Of a stretch of DNA of 64,000 bases, positions 12,208 to 22,780 are shown piece by piece. The notes under the pieces are model-generated. The model was not told where the DNA came from, ran no database searches, and saw nothing but the letters and a program-made list of their open reading frames with translations. The stretch is from Nemopilema nomurai (lineage: Eukaryota > Cnidaria > Scyphozoa > Rhizostomeae > Rhizostomatidae), in NCBI GenBank assembly GCA_003864495.1, contig ML133383.1, forward strand, positions 5,006,880 to 5,070,879, read 5' to 3'. Position 1 is the stretch's first letter, and each line of letters opens with the position of its first letter. The translations under genes and the position numbers were made by a program.

Positions 12208-14502
12208 TCAATGCAAAGCTAGCCTTTGCTCATTAGAAACATCAAATATTACCTTATATGAATAGGCTGCTTTATAACAAACCCATTTATCTGGTATGCC
12301 TTTTCCTGGAAGAAGCACCTCCTGTATTTGAACATCAGAGCCAATACATTGATTGACTTCAAAATCAACATCTACTGACAAAATGGATTTATCTGAAAAG
12401 TCAATTTCAAAAGGTAGAGTGATGTGGCAATTTAAGGTCTGCACTGCATCTGCAGGAACCTGTTTTTCAAGTACTGGCAAGTCTCCTAATCTCCACACCA
12501 ATGCGTTAAATTCGGGTTCATACCTGGCTGTTCCTACACTCACTTCAATATAACAAGATGTTCCTCTTGCAATGCCTGGTGCCAGTGTCTTAGCATTTGA
12601 TCTGGCCTTCAAATATTTTTTCTTACCAGTAAAGCTCCATGAGTGGACAAATACTGATGACCAGCAATCTGGAATGCATAACTTAGCAACTATACAGTTT
12701 TTTCTATATCTAAGGAGCTTGCCTTCTCCGTTAACCCTGCATTCTGCTTTGATCTCAAGTGATCTTGTAGATGTGAAATCAATGCATCCTTTGAACAGAA
12801 GGGGAGGTGGCTGCTTGCTTCTTACGCGGAATCTCAGAAGTTCAAAACTACAGGCATCAGGGGGCCTAAAAACAACTCCACCTTCTGCTTTTGAAGTTAC
12901 AACATCAACACATGGATGGTATTCAATGTTTGCTAATGGAATCCACTTATTGCTTTTTGGTAGCTTTTGATTCCCTCTTCTGTTCTTTTGTTTCTTATAA
13001 GTCTCCATGTCATTAATAAAAAGAATCAAGTCTGGGGCCCCTGTCACAAAAGCTCTGAGCCTTATTTGGCATGTTATGTTGTATTGCTTAACATTCCCTT
13101 TACCATCAAGTTCATACTGACATACATCATCACAATCAATAAAAATTTCCTCGTGTCTGTGTGTGATTCCAATATCTCTGTGTGACTTAATTTTTCTTAT
13201 GACATTTTCAACTGTTTGCACAAAATTCTTAAGGGGCCAAATGTCCTTTGATGCAAGCTTCAGTACACATGTGTACAAAGGAAAATGTTCAAAACGAAAT
13301 TTTGTAGTGGTTTTTCTTCTTTCCTTATATTTAACATACTGTAACTTTACAGAATGTATTTTGACTTGGCATCCATTTTTTTTTTCTTTATGTAAAACTG
13401 GTAATGTGAATACAAAGTAAGGATGCAAATGAATCTCTCTCAAAATTTCTGTTTGGCCAGTCTTTCCAGTAACAAACACAGTCCCATTAACAACTTCTAC
13501 CTTTGCATTTACCCAGTCTCTTGATCCAATTTTTCTTTTTTTATCTGGATATCTGTAGAGCAATGACCACTCCTCTAGAGCATTTTCAGGTGGATAACTA
13601 TCAAGTGGAGGAACTTCAGTGTCTACCCCATGTGATCTAACTTTATCCTCAATAGCACCATCATCACCACTTTGCATTTCATTACTTTCAAGAAAAGCAC
13701 TAGAGGCCTGAAATAGTAATTCATCTGGGAATTGCTTTCTGGTATCTTTCAAAAGATTATCATTGTCAATCAGATTTAAGTCACAGACCTCATCAGAAAA
13801 ATTTGACTCACTATCAAAGTCATTGTCAGCAATTAAAACTGAAACATCAACATCATTCATTGCAGTTGGTTTTGAATTACTTGTAAAAAGAATTGGTGAA
13901 TCAAAAGGGAATCCTGAGACAATGGCACCACAAGAATCTTGAATTCGCATATTGGAGGCTAGATATTCATGAAACTTCATTGGTGTTGACAACCTTTTTG
14001 CTTCTTCCACTATCTCTTTCCCGCACCTGCCAACTTTATTTTCACATAGAAGAGTTTTAGGTGGATGGTCTGCAACGGATCCTAATTTGATATTTTCCTG
14101 AGAATTATCCTCAAAATATTCCCATGATGGTTTAGATTGATCATTGTTTGGGCCACTTTCAACATCCTGACACTTTCGATCAAATTGAACCCAATATGAA
14201 TGCAGTGTTGGTGGTGCCTTGGAGTAATTTGATTCTTTGCATTGGTCCTCACATAAAGTACACGAGTCTTTGCTCTTATCTATAATCCTTACTTTTTCTA
14301 CTCCTCCGTTGTCCATAGTCCCGCTGCTAAGCCGCTGCACCACATCCACCACATCTTGACAGATTTCGTCGCGTTTGGGTGGAGTGTTTCCACTCCTTTT
14401 GACAGCACTGCCATCAAATGTTACCCAAGGTACTAAATCCATTCTGTTCAAAAACAACGTTAAAGACAAGACGATACTTTCGAGGGGCAGCAGTACTGCC
14501 AA
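12208..14502 (-). CDS. Stonin-family endocytic sorting adaptor
   Basis: Stonins are clathrin-associated cargo adaptors; metazoan stonin-2 recruits synaptotagmin into AP-2 coated vesicles. This 764-codon single-exon frame has the family layout: a low-complexity N-terminus with two WVxF motifs (WVTF at 26-29, WVQF at 104-107; such motifs bind the AP-2 alpha ear in stonin-2), a stonin homology region from about residue 305, and a mu-homology domain from about 440 to the end. Typical words are WIPLANIEYHPCVD, PPDACSFELLRFRV, ARYEPEFNALVWRL and WVCYKAAYSYKV. The first 20 residues are hydrophobic and unusual for a cytosolic adaptor. Met21 (codon at 14440-14442, MDLVPWVTF) is therefore the likelier start. 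No NPF motif is visible. Whether it is stonin-1-like or stonin-2-like cannot be decided. Confidence 0.88.
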   Translation of the reverse strand: MAVLLPLESIVLSLTLFLNRMDLVPWVTFDGSAVKRSGNTPPKRDEICQDVVDVVQRLSSGTMDNGGVEKVRIIDKSKDSCTLCEDQCKESNYSKAPPTLHSYWVQFDRKCQDVESGPNNDQSKPSWEYFEDNSQENIKLGSVADHPPKTLLCENKVGRCGKEIVEEAKRLSTPMKFHEYLASNMRIQDSCGAIVSGFPFDSPILFTSNSKPTAMNDVDVSVLIADNDFDSESNFSDEVCDLNLIDNDNLLKDTRKQFPDELLFQASSAFLESNEMQSGDDGAIEDKVRSHGVDTEVPPLDSYPPENALEEWSLLYRYPDKKRKIGSRDWVNAKVEVVNGTVFVTGKTGQTEILREIHLHPYFVFTLPVLHKEKKNGCQVKIHSVKLQYVKYKERRKTTTKFRFEHFPLYTCVLKLASKDIWPLKNFVQTVENVIRKIKSHRDIGITHRHEEIFIDCDDVCQYELDGKGNVKQYNITCQIRLRAFVTGAPDLILFINDMETYKKQKNRRGNQKLPKSNKWIPLANIEYHPCVDVVTSKAEGGVVFRPPDACSFELLRFRVRSKQPPPLLFKGCIDFTSTRSLEIKAECRVNGEGKLLRYRKNCIVAKLCIPDCWSSVFVHSWSFTGKKKYLKARSNAKTLAPGIARGTSCYIEVSVGTARYEPEFNALVWRLGDLPVLEKQVPADAVQTLNCHITLPFEIDFSDKSILSVDVDFEVNQCIGSDVQIQEVLLPGKGIPDKWVCYKAAYSYKVIFDVSNEQRLALH

Positions 14503-15205
14503 AATCGAGTGGTTTGCTAAACATTACCCAAATCCTGTTGTTGAGCTGCCATCGAAAGGTTCCGTTTGTCAGCAGTAGGACGAAGATTGTCAGTGAAATA
14601 AACGACGTTGCGGAAATGTAACGTCAACTATCGTCGACCACGAAATCACTTGTCGAGAAGGCAGATGTGATTATTTGGGCGTCACCAACGAGTTTCATCA
14701 TCAACAAAAAACTCCTGTAAGCTCGCACTCTTGAAGAATAATCGGCGCTGTTGACAATGATCATACATTGTATTTCATAAAGCACCTGCTGTCCTCTGAG
14801 TTTTGCGGTGGTCATCACATATGAGCAAGAATGCTACAGTGATCACGTGATGTACTTTATGGGGCCAATATGGTAGCAATCGGTCAAGTCAAGTAAGCAG
14901 AATAAGGGCTGATTATGATCAACGAAACGAAACGAAGCGAAACACAGCGAAATTCGGCGAAATATTAAAATATTGTGAAAAAAGCAATAAAATCCTACGT
15001 TCTTCGACGGCACCATAAACATCCACTTTTGCAGATCCAGGATGGAAGACAGGCCACAGCAACGGACGGAGGTTTATCAACAACAATTCGTTGATTATTA
15101 CTTTTGCCCGGCCTCTGTATATTGGAATTAGGCCTGTCCACTGAAGGTCGAATAATCGGTATTCGGTTACCTGTTTCACTATTCGGGTAGCTGAAGTCCA
15201 AAGCG
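14503..15205. other. Stonin upstream region, no gene recognised
   Basis: Only short open frames of up to 86 codons are present, without motifs. The first few hundred bases upstream of 14502 should hold the stonin 5' UTR and promoter. I see no clear TATA or initiator signal that would fix the start of transcription. Confidence 0.4.
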
Positions 15206-15206
15206 A

Positions 15207-15385
15207 ATATTCGGTTACAAGCGAATAGTTCGAATAGTACGATTATTCGGTTACAAGCGAATAGTTCGAATGGTACGATTATTCAGTTACAAGCGAATAG
15301 TTCGAATATTACGATTATTCGGTTACAAGCGAATAGTTCGAATAGTACGATTATTCTGTTGGAGACGAATAGTGCGAATAACCTC
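15207..15385. repeat. 36-bp tandem repeat, four copies plus a partial
   Basis: Units start near 15207, 15242, 15278 and 15314, with a diverged partial at 15350. The unit contains TTCGGTTACAAGCGAATAG and TTCGAATAGTACGATTA. TTCGAA and GCGAATAGT give it a partly self-complementary character. Because 36 is a multiple of three, the array stays open in several frames on both strands (64 and 83 codons); those frames are artefacts of the repeat. Related GAATAGCC words continue to about 15465. Confidence 0.8.
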
Positions 15386-15479
15386 ACTGTTGGAGGTCCA
15401 CAATGGTTGTTTGAATAGCCGTGACTCATCGAATAGCTGTGACTATTCGAATAGCCGTGACTGAAAATTTTTCCTCGGA

Positions 15480-17246
15480 AAATTTTTGTGCTACAGTGCC
15501 TCCGACTAAGGGGAGGCCGGGGGCTATGGCCCAACCACTATTTTGCAGAATAATATAACTTTTCACAAAATCATTTGTTGTGAGTGTTAAATTTTCTTTT
15601 GCCGAATAGGAATATCCGAAGGTTTGGACAGCCCTAATTGGAATACTTGAAAAACATCCATACGAGCTGTTATAGGGGACAGTATCCTCATTCGAACAAG
15701 AATTATTTGGAAACTTTGTTGGTTATCGTTTTTGTCCGGCCATTTTTGAGATCAGTGGCCACTACTGACGTAAAATTGCGATAACCTCGGTCGGCTTGAC
15801 AGGAGCCAGGGTGTGCCATTCGGATATTTGAAAACGACGTTACTAAAACAAGGAACAAGCGGAACAACCCGGTAAAAAGCAGAAATGTTTAATAAATAAC
15901 ACCTGGGGGCGTTTATAATCCAGCTCTCTGAAGTTCGCGTGCACTATCAAGAGGCCATCAATCATGTTTTCGTCTGTTTGGGAGGCTCTGTGATTTTGCC
16001 AACGGGCAGAGATAATTTATGGGCCCCGGGAAGGCTAATTTGGTTGCTAAAGCTATGCTAGGTAAACTGCTCTGGTGGCAATGGCTTAGATAGAGGGGAT
16101 CAGAGGGGGCAAAAAAGCCCTGTAGAGCTAGACTGCCATTTTGTCTTTTTCTTTCGAAAATCCTCTAACAGGGGTGTTAGAACCTCAGAAACTCAAAGGA
16201 TGAAGATCAGAGAAAGGAATTGCGAAGGAGAATAGAAACGTCCAAAGTAGCCAAAAAACATTAAACAGTATTCAAAAGCTTCAAGCTAAGTCTGTTCACC
16301 TTGCAGCATAGATTACCTAAAATACATTTCACGCCCTTTAGATTAGCTAGGATATATTTCAGAGTATTTCATACAGCTGTGTGCTTTAAAAGCATTTTAA
16401 TATTGTCTAAAATGAAAACATGATATAATCATGATATAATAATGCTTCTTCTTCACGTGGATGTTTTCAAAACATTGCATGCACTCATTAGCCTCCTAAC
16501 ATCCCATGAGTTTGGCAATGCAGCTAGCACCCTAGCCAATGCTTGCTTAAGAAACGGATAAACATATTTATTTATATTGAGAGGTATAACCAAAAACGCC
16601 AGTTTCATATTTTTCATTGTTGCATCCATAGAATTGAAAAAATTTTGATGCTGAAATGCCAGTTTCGTAACGTCTAGATCCAAGCACATTCTGTTATCAT
16701 GCACTTTGCAGTGGGTGCCAAAGAGGCTGTATGTTTATTAGTCTAACCGGGCTTTAAGTGTGCATAGAACCTAGGGGGCTGTGCCCTGTTATTCAGATCA
16801 AGTTCTACTGCTTTTTGGTATTTGCTTTCTTATTATATAAAACTACAATATCCTCCGTATCCCCTCAAAATTCACAGTCGCCAATGCTTACACTGGGGTT
16901 ATAAAAGACTTATTTTTTACGTCAGGGGCTCTTATACTACCTTGCTTAGCGAAAAAAATTCCAGTGATTGAATTTGTGGTGTTGTAAATTTTTCTTAGAA
17001 TAACCCCTGCTGTATTACTCCACAAGCAGAGATGTCTACTTACAGTTTGGATAGTGAGTGTTTAGTGAGTAGGTTATATGAAAACCTATGGTATATATCA
17101 TCAGATATAGATATTTTTGCGCATTCATGGATAATACTCCTCAGATAGGCTCTAAGCAAGGAAAACCACAACTAGAAAAGTAGCGAAAATTATGCTAGTG
17201 CGAGTCCCCCTTTGTCTTCCACGCCCGCTCGTCGGCTCAATGCGCA
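15480..17246. other. No gene recognised
   Basis: No coding region is supported; an 83-codon minus-strand frame at 16453-16704 shows no recognisable domain. A block near 16190-16250 (AAAGGAATTGCGAAGGAGAA) resembles, in inverted orientation, the 120-bp segment at 18180-18290 found only in the second hAT-like copy. Both may belong to another dispersed repeat. Confidence 0.4.
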
Positions 17247-18788
17247 CAGGCCCGTAGCCATGGGGTGCCATGGGGCAATGCCACCCCTGGGGCAATTAGC
17301 GCCAGGTGTTTGCCACCTCCAGCCATTTTTTTGAACATTCGTAACTTCTAGGCTTTTAGATAACCAATGCTTAAAAGCGCAACTATTCGTAGAAAAAATA
17401 ATCTCTCAGCACCCACTATCAAAATAAAGAAACTAAAGTTGTGCTAAGTTCAAGCTACCCTGTATGATTAATGCACCGTTTTAATGCTAAGCTACCTGCT
17501 TCATTGAATTGCGTTTCCACTAAGTTTATTATGTTTGACCTTAATTAGGCACACCTAGTTTTACAGTTTGCAACTACAACAAGTGATAGAGCTACGTTAT
17601 AGGGCACAGAGGCAAGTTATACGAAATTTACAATAAGACGCCCTATGGCTACCATGTACGTTTTCTTTCTTAAACGAAAACGTTCGTGTCAACCATTGCC
17701 AGAACCAGCACCACCAACAGCAGAAGAGAATTATTTGCCACATTCAAGTTCCAGAGTAAACAGAAACTGCCACGGCTTCCTCTTCATCGCAATCCACTGC
17801 CGCAGCCGCTTCTTTATCTTCATCCAGCACCGCTGTCGTGCCATTTATGATAACGTGGAGAAACCTTGCCAACCTTTGCTAGCTTCCTATCCAAAGCGTA
17901 AAATGGTGGGAGGGGAGGAGGGGGGTTGGTAAAAATAGAAGTTTTAATGAAAAGGTAGGTTTCAAGTTTCAACAAATGGTTAGAGGACAATCAATGAATG
18001 GATGAATGTTTTTTGCTGTCCGTGTAGGCTGTTCTTGCCATGCCTTTCTTGGAAGACATTCACAGACACCGGATTTTGTGATTGGAAGTATGCAAAGTCA
18101 ACTGGCAACAAAAAAGGCTTTGAAAAACACGAACAATCGAGGAATCACCAAGACGCCATAGTACTATAGGCAGAGCAGAGGTCTATCCTCGAAAAGGGCC
18201 TTTCCTCTTCCATTCTCCTTCGCAATTCCTTCCCCCGTTATTCATCCTTTGACTCTCTGACGCTCTGGCACCCAGGGTAGTGACCATCCTTCATGTTATC
18301 TAGCAAGTAACATCAGAGCAATAGAAATGGTATAAATTGCTGTCTTTCATGGTACAAAATTTCTTGCTTCTATGGTTTTGCTTTCGCTGGGAGGTTGAAG
18401 GAAATATGGAAAGTGGCGATGGCTAGTTTCCCAGTTGCTATTTCCTTTGCAGCCAAAGTGCAGCGATATTCACAAACGACTTCCACAAAATGCCAAGTAT
18501 ACTTCCCCGGAAATCCAAAATGTAGTCATTTTAGTTTTAGCGGCACTTATGTTTGTTTTCAGCATTGAAAGGGTAGATTCGCCTCAGTGACGGTCAAGGA
18601 AGACAGAGAATGTCGCCTAGCATACCTGGCCTTTCAAAATAAAACACTGATGAAGAAAATAACATTTGAAAGCATCTTGTCTGAATGGAAGTTGAAAAGC
18701 AGAAAGTTGTTTAATTGCAACGATAATAAAGCTTTTATTCATAGTTTGTACTAAAATATAATTTGCTCAAAAAATAGGGCAACTGATT
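17247..18788. mobile_element. hAT-like non-autonomous element, copy 2 (left end present)
   Basis: Begins CAGGCCCGTAGCCA at 17247-17260, the exact inverse of the end of copy 1 (9811-9824). Sequence 18075-18785 is collinear with copy 1, with one internal deletion of about 590 bp and one insertion of about 120 bp at 18170-18290. The right end is lost: at about 18788 the match stops exactly where a Harbinger transposase fragment begins, so one has interrupted or replaced the other. A frame at 17645-17932 is proline- and serine-rich and not recognised. Confidence 0.5.
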
Positions 18789-18789
18789 A

Positions 18790-19106
18790 CCATCCCCATC
18801 TTTCCTCGAAATCTGTTATTAATTTGTCAAAATCAGCTCCAACTGGAAATCTAATGAACGTTGGCACCAGTTTATCTACTATCAAGCCAGCAAAGCAACT
18901 TCACCACAAATCTTATAAACGAAACACCCAGAAATACCAAAGAGATCACCAATAGTATTATAATAACAATCAGTTGCAAATCTCCAAAGAGCTGCGTGAT
19001 AGGTAATCAAGTGACATGTCGTATTTCTACGCTGGTCACTGCTTGAATGCACAAAGGGAGTAAAACTCGAATTCGCTCCGCGTGTACACTTTTGGCGCGC
19101 AAACAA
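18790..19106 (-). pseudogene. PIF/Harbinger transposase N-terminal fragment
   Basis: The minus strand reads ALWRFATDCYYNTIGDLFGIS, then YKICGEVALLAG, then TFIRFPVGADFDKLITDFEE and RWGW. This matches the helix-turn-helix and linker of HARBI1-type transposases (LRFFATGSYQ-IGDLFGIS, then FEERWGFP). The conserved GAIDGTHI block that should follow is cut off at 18790 by the end of the hAT-like copy. No catalytic residue is left. Confidence 0.65.
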
Positions 19107-19256
19107 CAGTTGGTTGTAAAAACACCAACAGCATTAGACTTATCAGGCCCTTTCCATCCCCAAAATTAATTTTGTTTGATTGACCAAAAATATTTTTCGA
19201 ATAATATGCCGATTTTGATATGTTTAAAAGGGTGTTCAGCCGCTTAATAGCTTGTG

Positions 19257-19333
19257 CTTGGGGTGTTCAGCCTGTTCTGGGGGGTGTTCAGCCTGTTCTT
19301 GGGGTGTTCAGCCTGTTCTTGGGGTGTTCAGTC
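19257..19333. repeat. 20-bp minisatellite, about four copies
   Basis: Units of about 20 bp, close to TTGGGGTGTTCAGCCTGTTC, directly precede the transposase-like frame at 19336. A lone related GGGTGTTCAGCC lies at 19230. The repeat gives the predicted frame an artificial cysteine-rich start. Confidence 0.75.
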
Positions 19334-19335
19334 TT

Positions 19336-19996
19336 TTAGAATCGACGGAAATATTTATAGGACGGCCATCTGACTTGAATGCAAGAGCACAAACTTGGTC
19401 CTCATACAAGCACCACAATACAGTAAAATGTCCCATCGGTATAACACTCCAAGAGTCAATTTATTATATACCCAATTGTTGGGGTTGTCGCACAAGTGAT
19501 AAAAGCATAACAACCTATTCAGATATTCTTGGTTTTTTGTCATATGGAGATGTTGTACTGGCCGATCGTGGATTTGACATTAAAAACAATGGCCCCGACG
19601 CAGGTTGGAAAGTGGAGGGGCCAAGGAAGATTTTAACAATCATAACAAAAGATATTTTCAAAAGCTCTATTTTTTTACAAAATGTGCGGGGTCATGCCCC
19701 CCCCCCCCCTCCCCCCACTGTCGGAGGCCCTGAAAAAGGTTACTGCTGTGCACGGTGCGGACACATTAAACCCTTCATTCACCAAAGGAAAGAAGCAATT
19801 AAGTGCAGTTGAAGTGCAGGACACAAGGAAAATTGCAAATGTGAGAATACACGTAGAAAGGGTAATAGGAAATGCAAGAAAAATGTTCCAGACATTAAGC
19901 AGCACTTTACCACTTGACTACTTGATCAAAAATGAGCATGAACAGAAACCAATTATTTACAGAATCGTAGCATTTGCTTGTGCACTAACCAATTAA
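19336..19996 (+). pseudogene. DDE transposase of ISL2EU/Harbinger-like type, interrupted
   Basis: Two frames together cover the C-terminal part of a DDE_Tnp_4-type transposase. The first, up to about 19580, reads STEIFIGRPSDLNARAQTW, YKHHNTVKCPIGIT and GDVVLADRGFDI, with the second catalytic Asp in the ADRGFD motif. The second, from about 19760, reads FTKGKKQLSAVEVQDTRKI and ANVRIHVERVIGN, where the Glu of HVERVIG is the third catalytic residue. Between them are about 150 foreign bases including a run of C and a frame change. The N-terminal THAP or helix-turn-helix part is missing. It faces the SWIM-YqaJ pseudogene tail-to-tail, the arrangement expected of an ISL2EU-type element carrying both proteins. 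Confidence 0.75.
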
Positions 19997-21440
19997 TGAC
20001 CTTCTGTAATTCCTTTTGATTAATTTCAATTTTTTAATTAATAAATACATTCCTCTTGTACTTGTTGCTTTTTTATCTTTATGCGAAATGCGTAAGTACT
20101 TTCCAATCAGTTCTGGAAGAATTACACTGTCAATTAATGCTTGGAATTGCTTTGCCACAGTTTTCCAGAATTCAGGGTCAAATTTGATCCTCTCAATAAA
20201 AATATCTTTGGTAGACAAAACAACAAAGTCACAATTGTTGCATTTTGTCATTGCCATTTGTGTTTGCACTTGGTAGTAATATGCATGGTTTCTCTTCAAC
20301 CTAAACACACCATCATCAGATGTGCACAAAAATAGAGACAGTGAATTATTAGTGAATATTTTATCCTTGAAAGTATATGGGCATTTCACCTCAACACATC
20401 CTTTTCCATGGCAGCTGCAATTCACAAGTGAATCTGGTACTGTGCTTTTCATTTTGTCTCTTAATATACTCCAACAAAGAACCTTTTTTCGTGATCAGAT
20501 CCCCACTTTGTAGCAGCTGACGTAAATTTAGACACCTCAGGATAGCAAATACTTTTGATAAGTGAAAAAGATGAGGAATGGAACAGTTTAGAGCACACAC
20601 TTTTAACCTTTGAAGCTGTTATACAATCTGTGCAAAGCTGAATCCACAACTCAGACCTTTATTATTCCCTTGTGTCTTCTTCTATACTAGCAATGTGACC
20701 AGCTTATATCACTGGGCTGCTACTAAATTCTTTGCAAATAGGTAGCAAAGGTTCCAGTGGCTTTCCTATTAGATTGTCTGAGAGGATATCTTGAAAGATA
20801 AACTGCGGTTGAACGAACACAACAAAACAACTTATACGATCTAATTTAATATAATACTAGATATAATACTAGGCCACATTACATATTCAGTGTGAAAGTA
20901 GTAAAGCATATTCACAGTATGACTTAGTGAGGCTTAACCACTTAGTAAGTGTCAATCAATGATACTATGAGTCAAAAGTCATTTCCATGATGCTCTTCAT
21001 TAGAAATACCCAGTAGCAACAATGGGTACTTTCCACTAAAACATGTTGGAATATAATTTGCATGTAAAAAGTAATTAAAGTTTTCAGTTGCAGATTCGTC
21101 ATCTGCATTTGTTTTGCCCCTTTGTGTTTGCTGAGAATCTTTGCCTAACACTATTCCTTCAAAATATTTTTTTTTTCAAGATCTGAAGTCTACATCTGAT
21201 ATTTGTTTGTATTAATTTTTATTCAATGGCATTTCCAATGGGCAGGTTTCCCAGTAACTGTTGATGCTTCCTTTAAATGCATTGCAGCTTCTAGGTAAAA
21301 CAGTACATATGCAACATTGGAACGGCTTTCTCCTTACCCAGCGATGCATTTACAATGTGCTGTAAGTATCTTGCCACTTTCTTGATGTCATTTCTGGACA
21401 ACTATTATACAGGGCTGTGCAGGAGTTGTTTTGCACCCAG
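19985..21440 (-). pseudogene. SWIM zinc finger plus YqaJ-like nuclease protein, decayed
   Basis: The clearest part (20452 down to 19985) reads GCVEVKCPYTFKD, then AYYYQVQTQMAM, then CDFVVLSTKDIFIERI: the E-x-K catalytic core and following region of the YqaJ family, related to lambda exonuclease. Upstream on the same strand, in a shifted frame, is FTSAATKWGSDHEK, the start of that domain. At 21440-21230 a frame with stops reads ILTAHCKCIAG and LFYLEAAMHLKEASTVTGK. This matches the SWIM finger that precedes YqaJ, but the second zinc-binding pair (CSH in the family) has become RSN. Several frameshifts and stops show it is dead. SWIM-YqaJ proteins are known companions of ISL2EU transposases. Confidence 0.7.
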
Positions 21441-21698
21441 GTGTTAGCCATGGCAAATGTGGGGTGTGTAAAACCACCTTAGAAACTTAAGAAAAAATTA
21501 AGAACAGTACAGCCTCAGATTATTGAACAAATTAAAAGCATTCAGCCTGAACATAAATTTATTAGTTCTTATAAAAAAGAGTGAATGTCAAAAGTGGTCT
21601 TCTGAAACTGATGACGAAACCTCTGAAAAAGATGAAACTGCAAAATTTCTGAACAGGAGTAAAAAACAACAACATCTAAATTTACATCAAACACTCAT

Positions 21699-22700
21699 CT
21701 AAGGCACTATAAAATTTGATGGTACATTTTCAGTGTAAAATCTTTTATGCTTTCTTGGTATACGTTTCTTTTTAAAGTTTGCTGGGGCATTATAATGAAG
21801 TTCTTCCTGATATGACCTGATTATGAATTCTGTGAAATCCTCTGGAAAGCCATTTCCATTGTATGCCTGGTATGTGGTATCAAGAAGGTCAGATAGTTCA
21901 TATCCAACAAGACTAGATATTTCAGTTTCGCCTTTCTTACTGAGACCCATGAAACCTGAAAAAACAGGTGGGTAAACTTTGAAGGTGTGACTATCAACAT
22001 CAAACTTCTTGGGCAATATCTTCCTGTGCAGACATACTATACTGTCACTATACTTATTGAACATGTTTGTACTAATTGTAAAGCAAGGAACACTCATTGC
22101 GGCCTCCAGCACCCTTTCTCTTGTTATTTCCATCTGTTTCCCAATATCATCCAGCCTTTCCTCTAGTCTAGATTTCTTTATGGACATACGGGGGAAAACT
22201 GGATGAAAAAAACACTTTTGCAAAGATCCCTCCTTCAAAATTCCTCGTAGGTAAACCATGCCAGTGCCTTCAAAAAGCTGTTTATTACAGACAACCATCA
22301 CAGGGGGTTTCTTCTTCAAAGCAATAAATTTTTCCCTAGGTGTCATGCCCATACTTGACATAAACTGTATTCGCTGCATGATAAGCTCTACTCTGTAATA
22401 GTACGGAAAGCTGTTACTGGGCCGTACATACATAGAGTGGAATTTTGTACTTTCATTTCGTAAGATTTGCAACTCTGCATCCGCTCCCTCGAAATTATGA
22501 TGTTGTTCACTGAGATTCAATCGCCGTAAAGTCGAATCATAATCAGCCATAGCACAACGGGATATTCTCAAGCATTCCTCCCTTGTTACCAATTTCTTTC
22601 TAATAAATGATCTGTTTCTTAAGAATAAACGGTTTGGTTTCCCATAGCTCGAAAGTACCTGCCTGCTGCTTTGCCGCAAGAAAAACGCCATGCTTTCCAC
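21699..22700 (-). CDS. Single-exon protein, probable mitochondrial mTERF-like factor
   Basis: 333 codons from ATG at 22700 (a second ATG, Met4, is equally possible). The first 40 residues carry many Arg and Ser and no acidic residue apart from Glu2, as in a mitochondrial presequence. Residues 102-145 and 166-225 look like helical mTERF repeats: a helix, then GMTPREKFIALKKKPPVM; and EITRERVLEAAMSVPCFTIS, with the proline typical of each repeat end. mTERF proteins bind nucleic acid in mitochondria and act in transcription or ribosome assembly. The C-terminus is basic (KKKRIPRKHKRF). The repeats are weak, so another mitochondrial protein is possible. The gene is head-to-head with VPS25, 80 bp between start codons. 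It is intact and continuous, unlike the surrounding transposon debris. Confidence 0.6.
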   Translation of the reverse strand: MESMAFFLRQSSRQVLSSYGKPNRLFLRNRSFIRKKLVTREECLRISRCAMADYDSTLRRLNLSEQHHNFEGADAELQILRNESTKFHSMYVRPSNSFPYYYRVELIMQRIQFMSSMGMTPREKFIALKKKPPVMVVCNKQLFEGTGMVYLRGILKEGSLQKCFFHPVFPRMSIKKSRLEERLDDIGKQMEITRERVLEAAMSVPCFTISTNMFNKYSDSIVCLHRKILPKKFDVDSHTFKVYPPVFSGFMGLSKKGETEISSLVGYELSDLLDTTYQAYNGNGFPEDFTEFIIRSYQEELHYNAPANFKKKRIPRKHKRFYTENVPSNFIVP

Positions 22701-22780
22701 GCGACACGAGAAGATTGACGGAACGAGCCTTTAAGGTGGTGGCTGCGTGGTACTAAGGTGATGCTGTGGGCGCAGGGGGC
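22701..22780. promoter_or_regulatory. Likely bidirectional promoter between mTERF-like gene and VPS25
   Basis: Only 80 bp separate the start codon of the minus-strand mTERF-like gene from that of VPS25 on the plus strand. The segment is more GC-rich than its surroundings and has no TATA box; it contains CGCGACACG at the left edge and GGGCGCAGGGGG near 22768-22779. Such a short head-to-head gap implies shared promoter elements. Transcripts in both directions must start within or inside the neighbouring gene. Confidence 0.6.

Noticed and set aside
12353..13420. Several plus-strand open frames of 66-132 codons
   Set aside because: They are antisense to the stonin coding region and have no motifs of their own.
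15270..15534. Repeat proteins encoded on both strands
   Set aside because: They are translations of the 36-bp tandem repeat, which stays open because 36 is divisible by three.
17645..17932. 95-codon plus-strand frame as a gene
   Set aside because: It lies inside the second hAT-like copy, is low in complexity and shows no similarity to a transposase or other protein I know.
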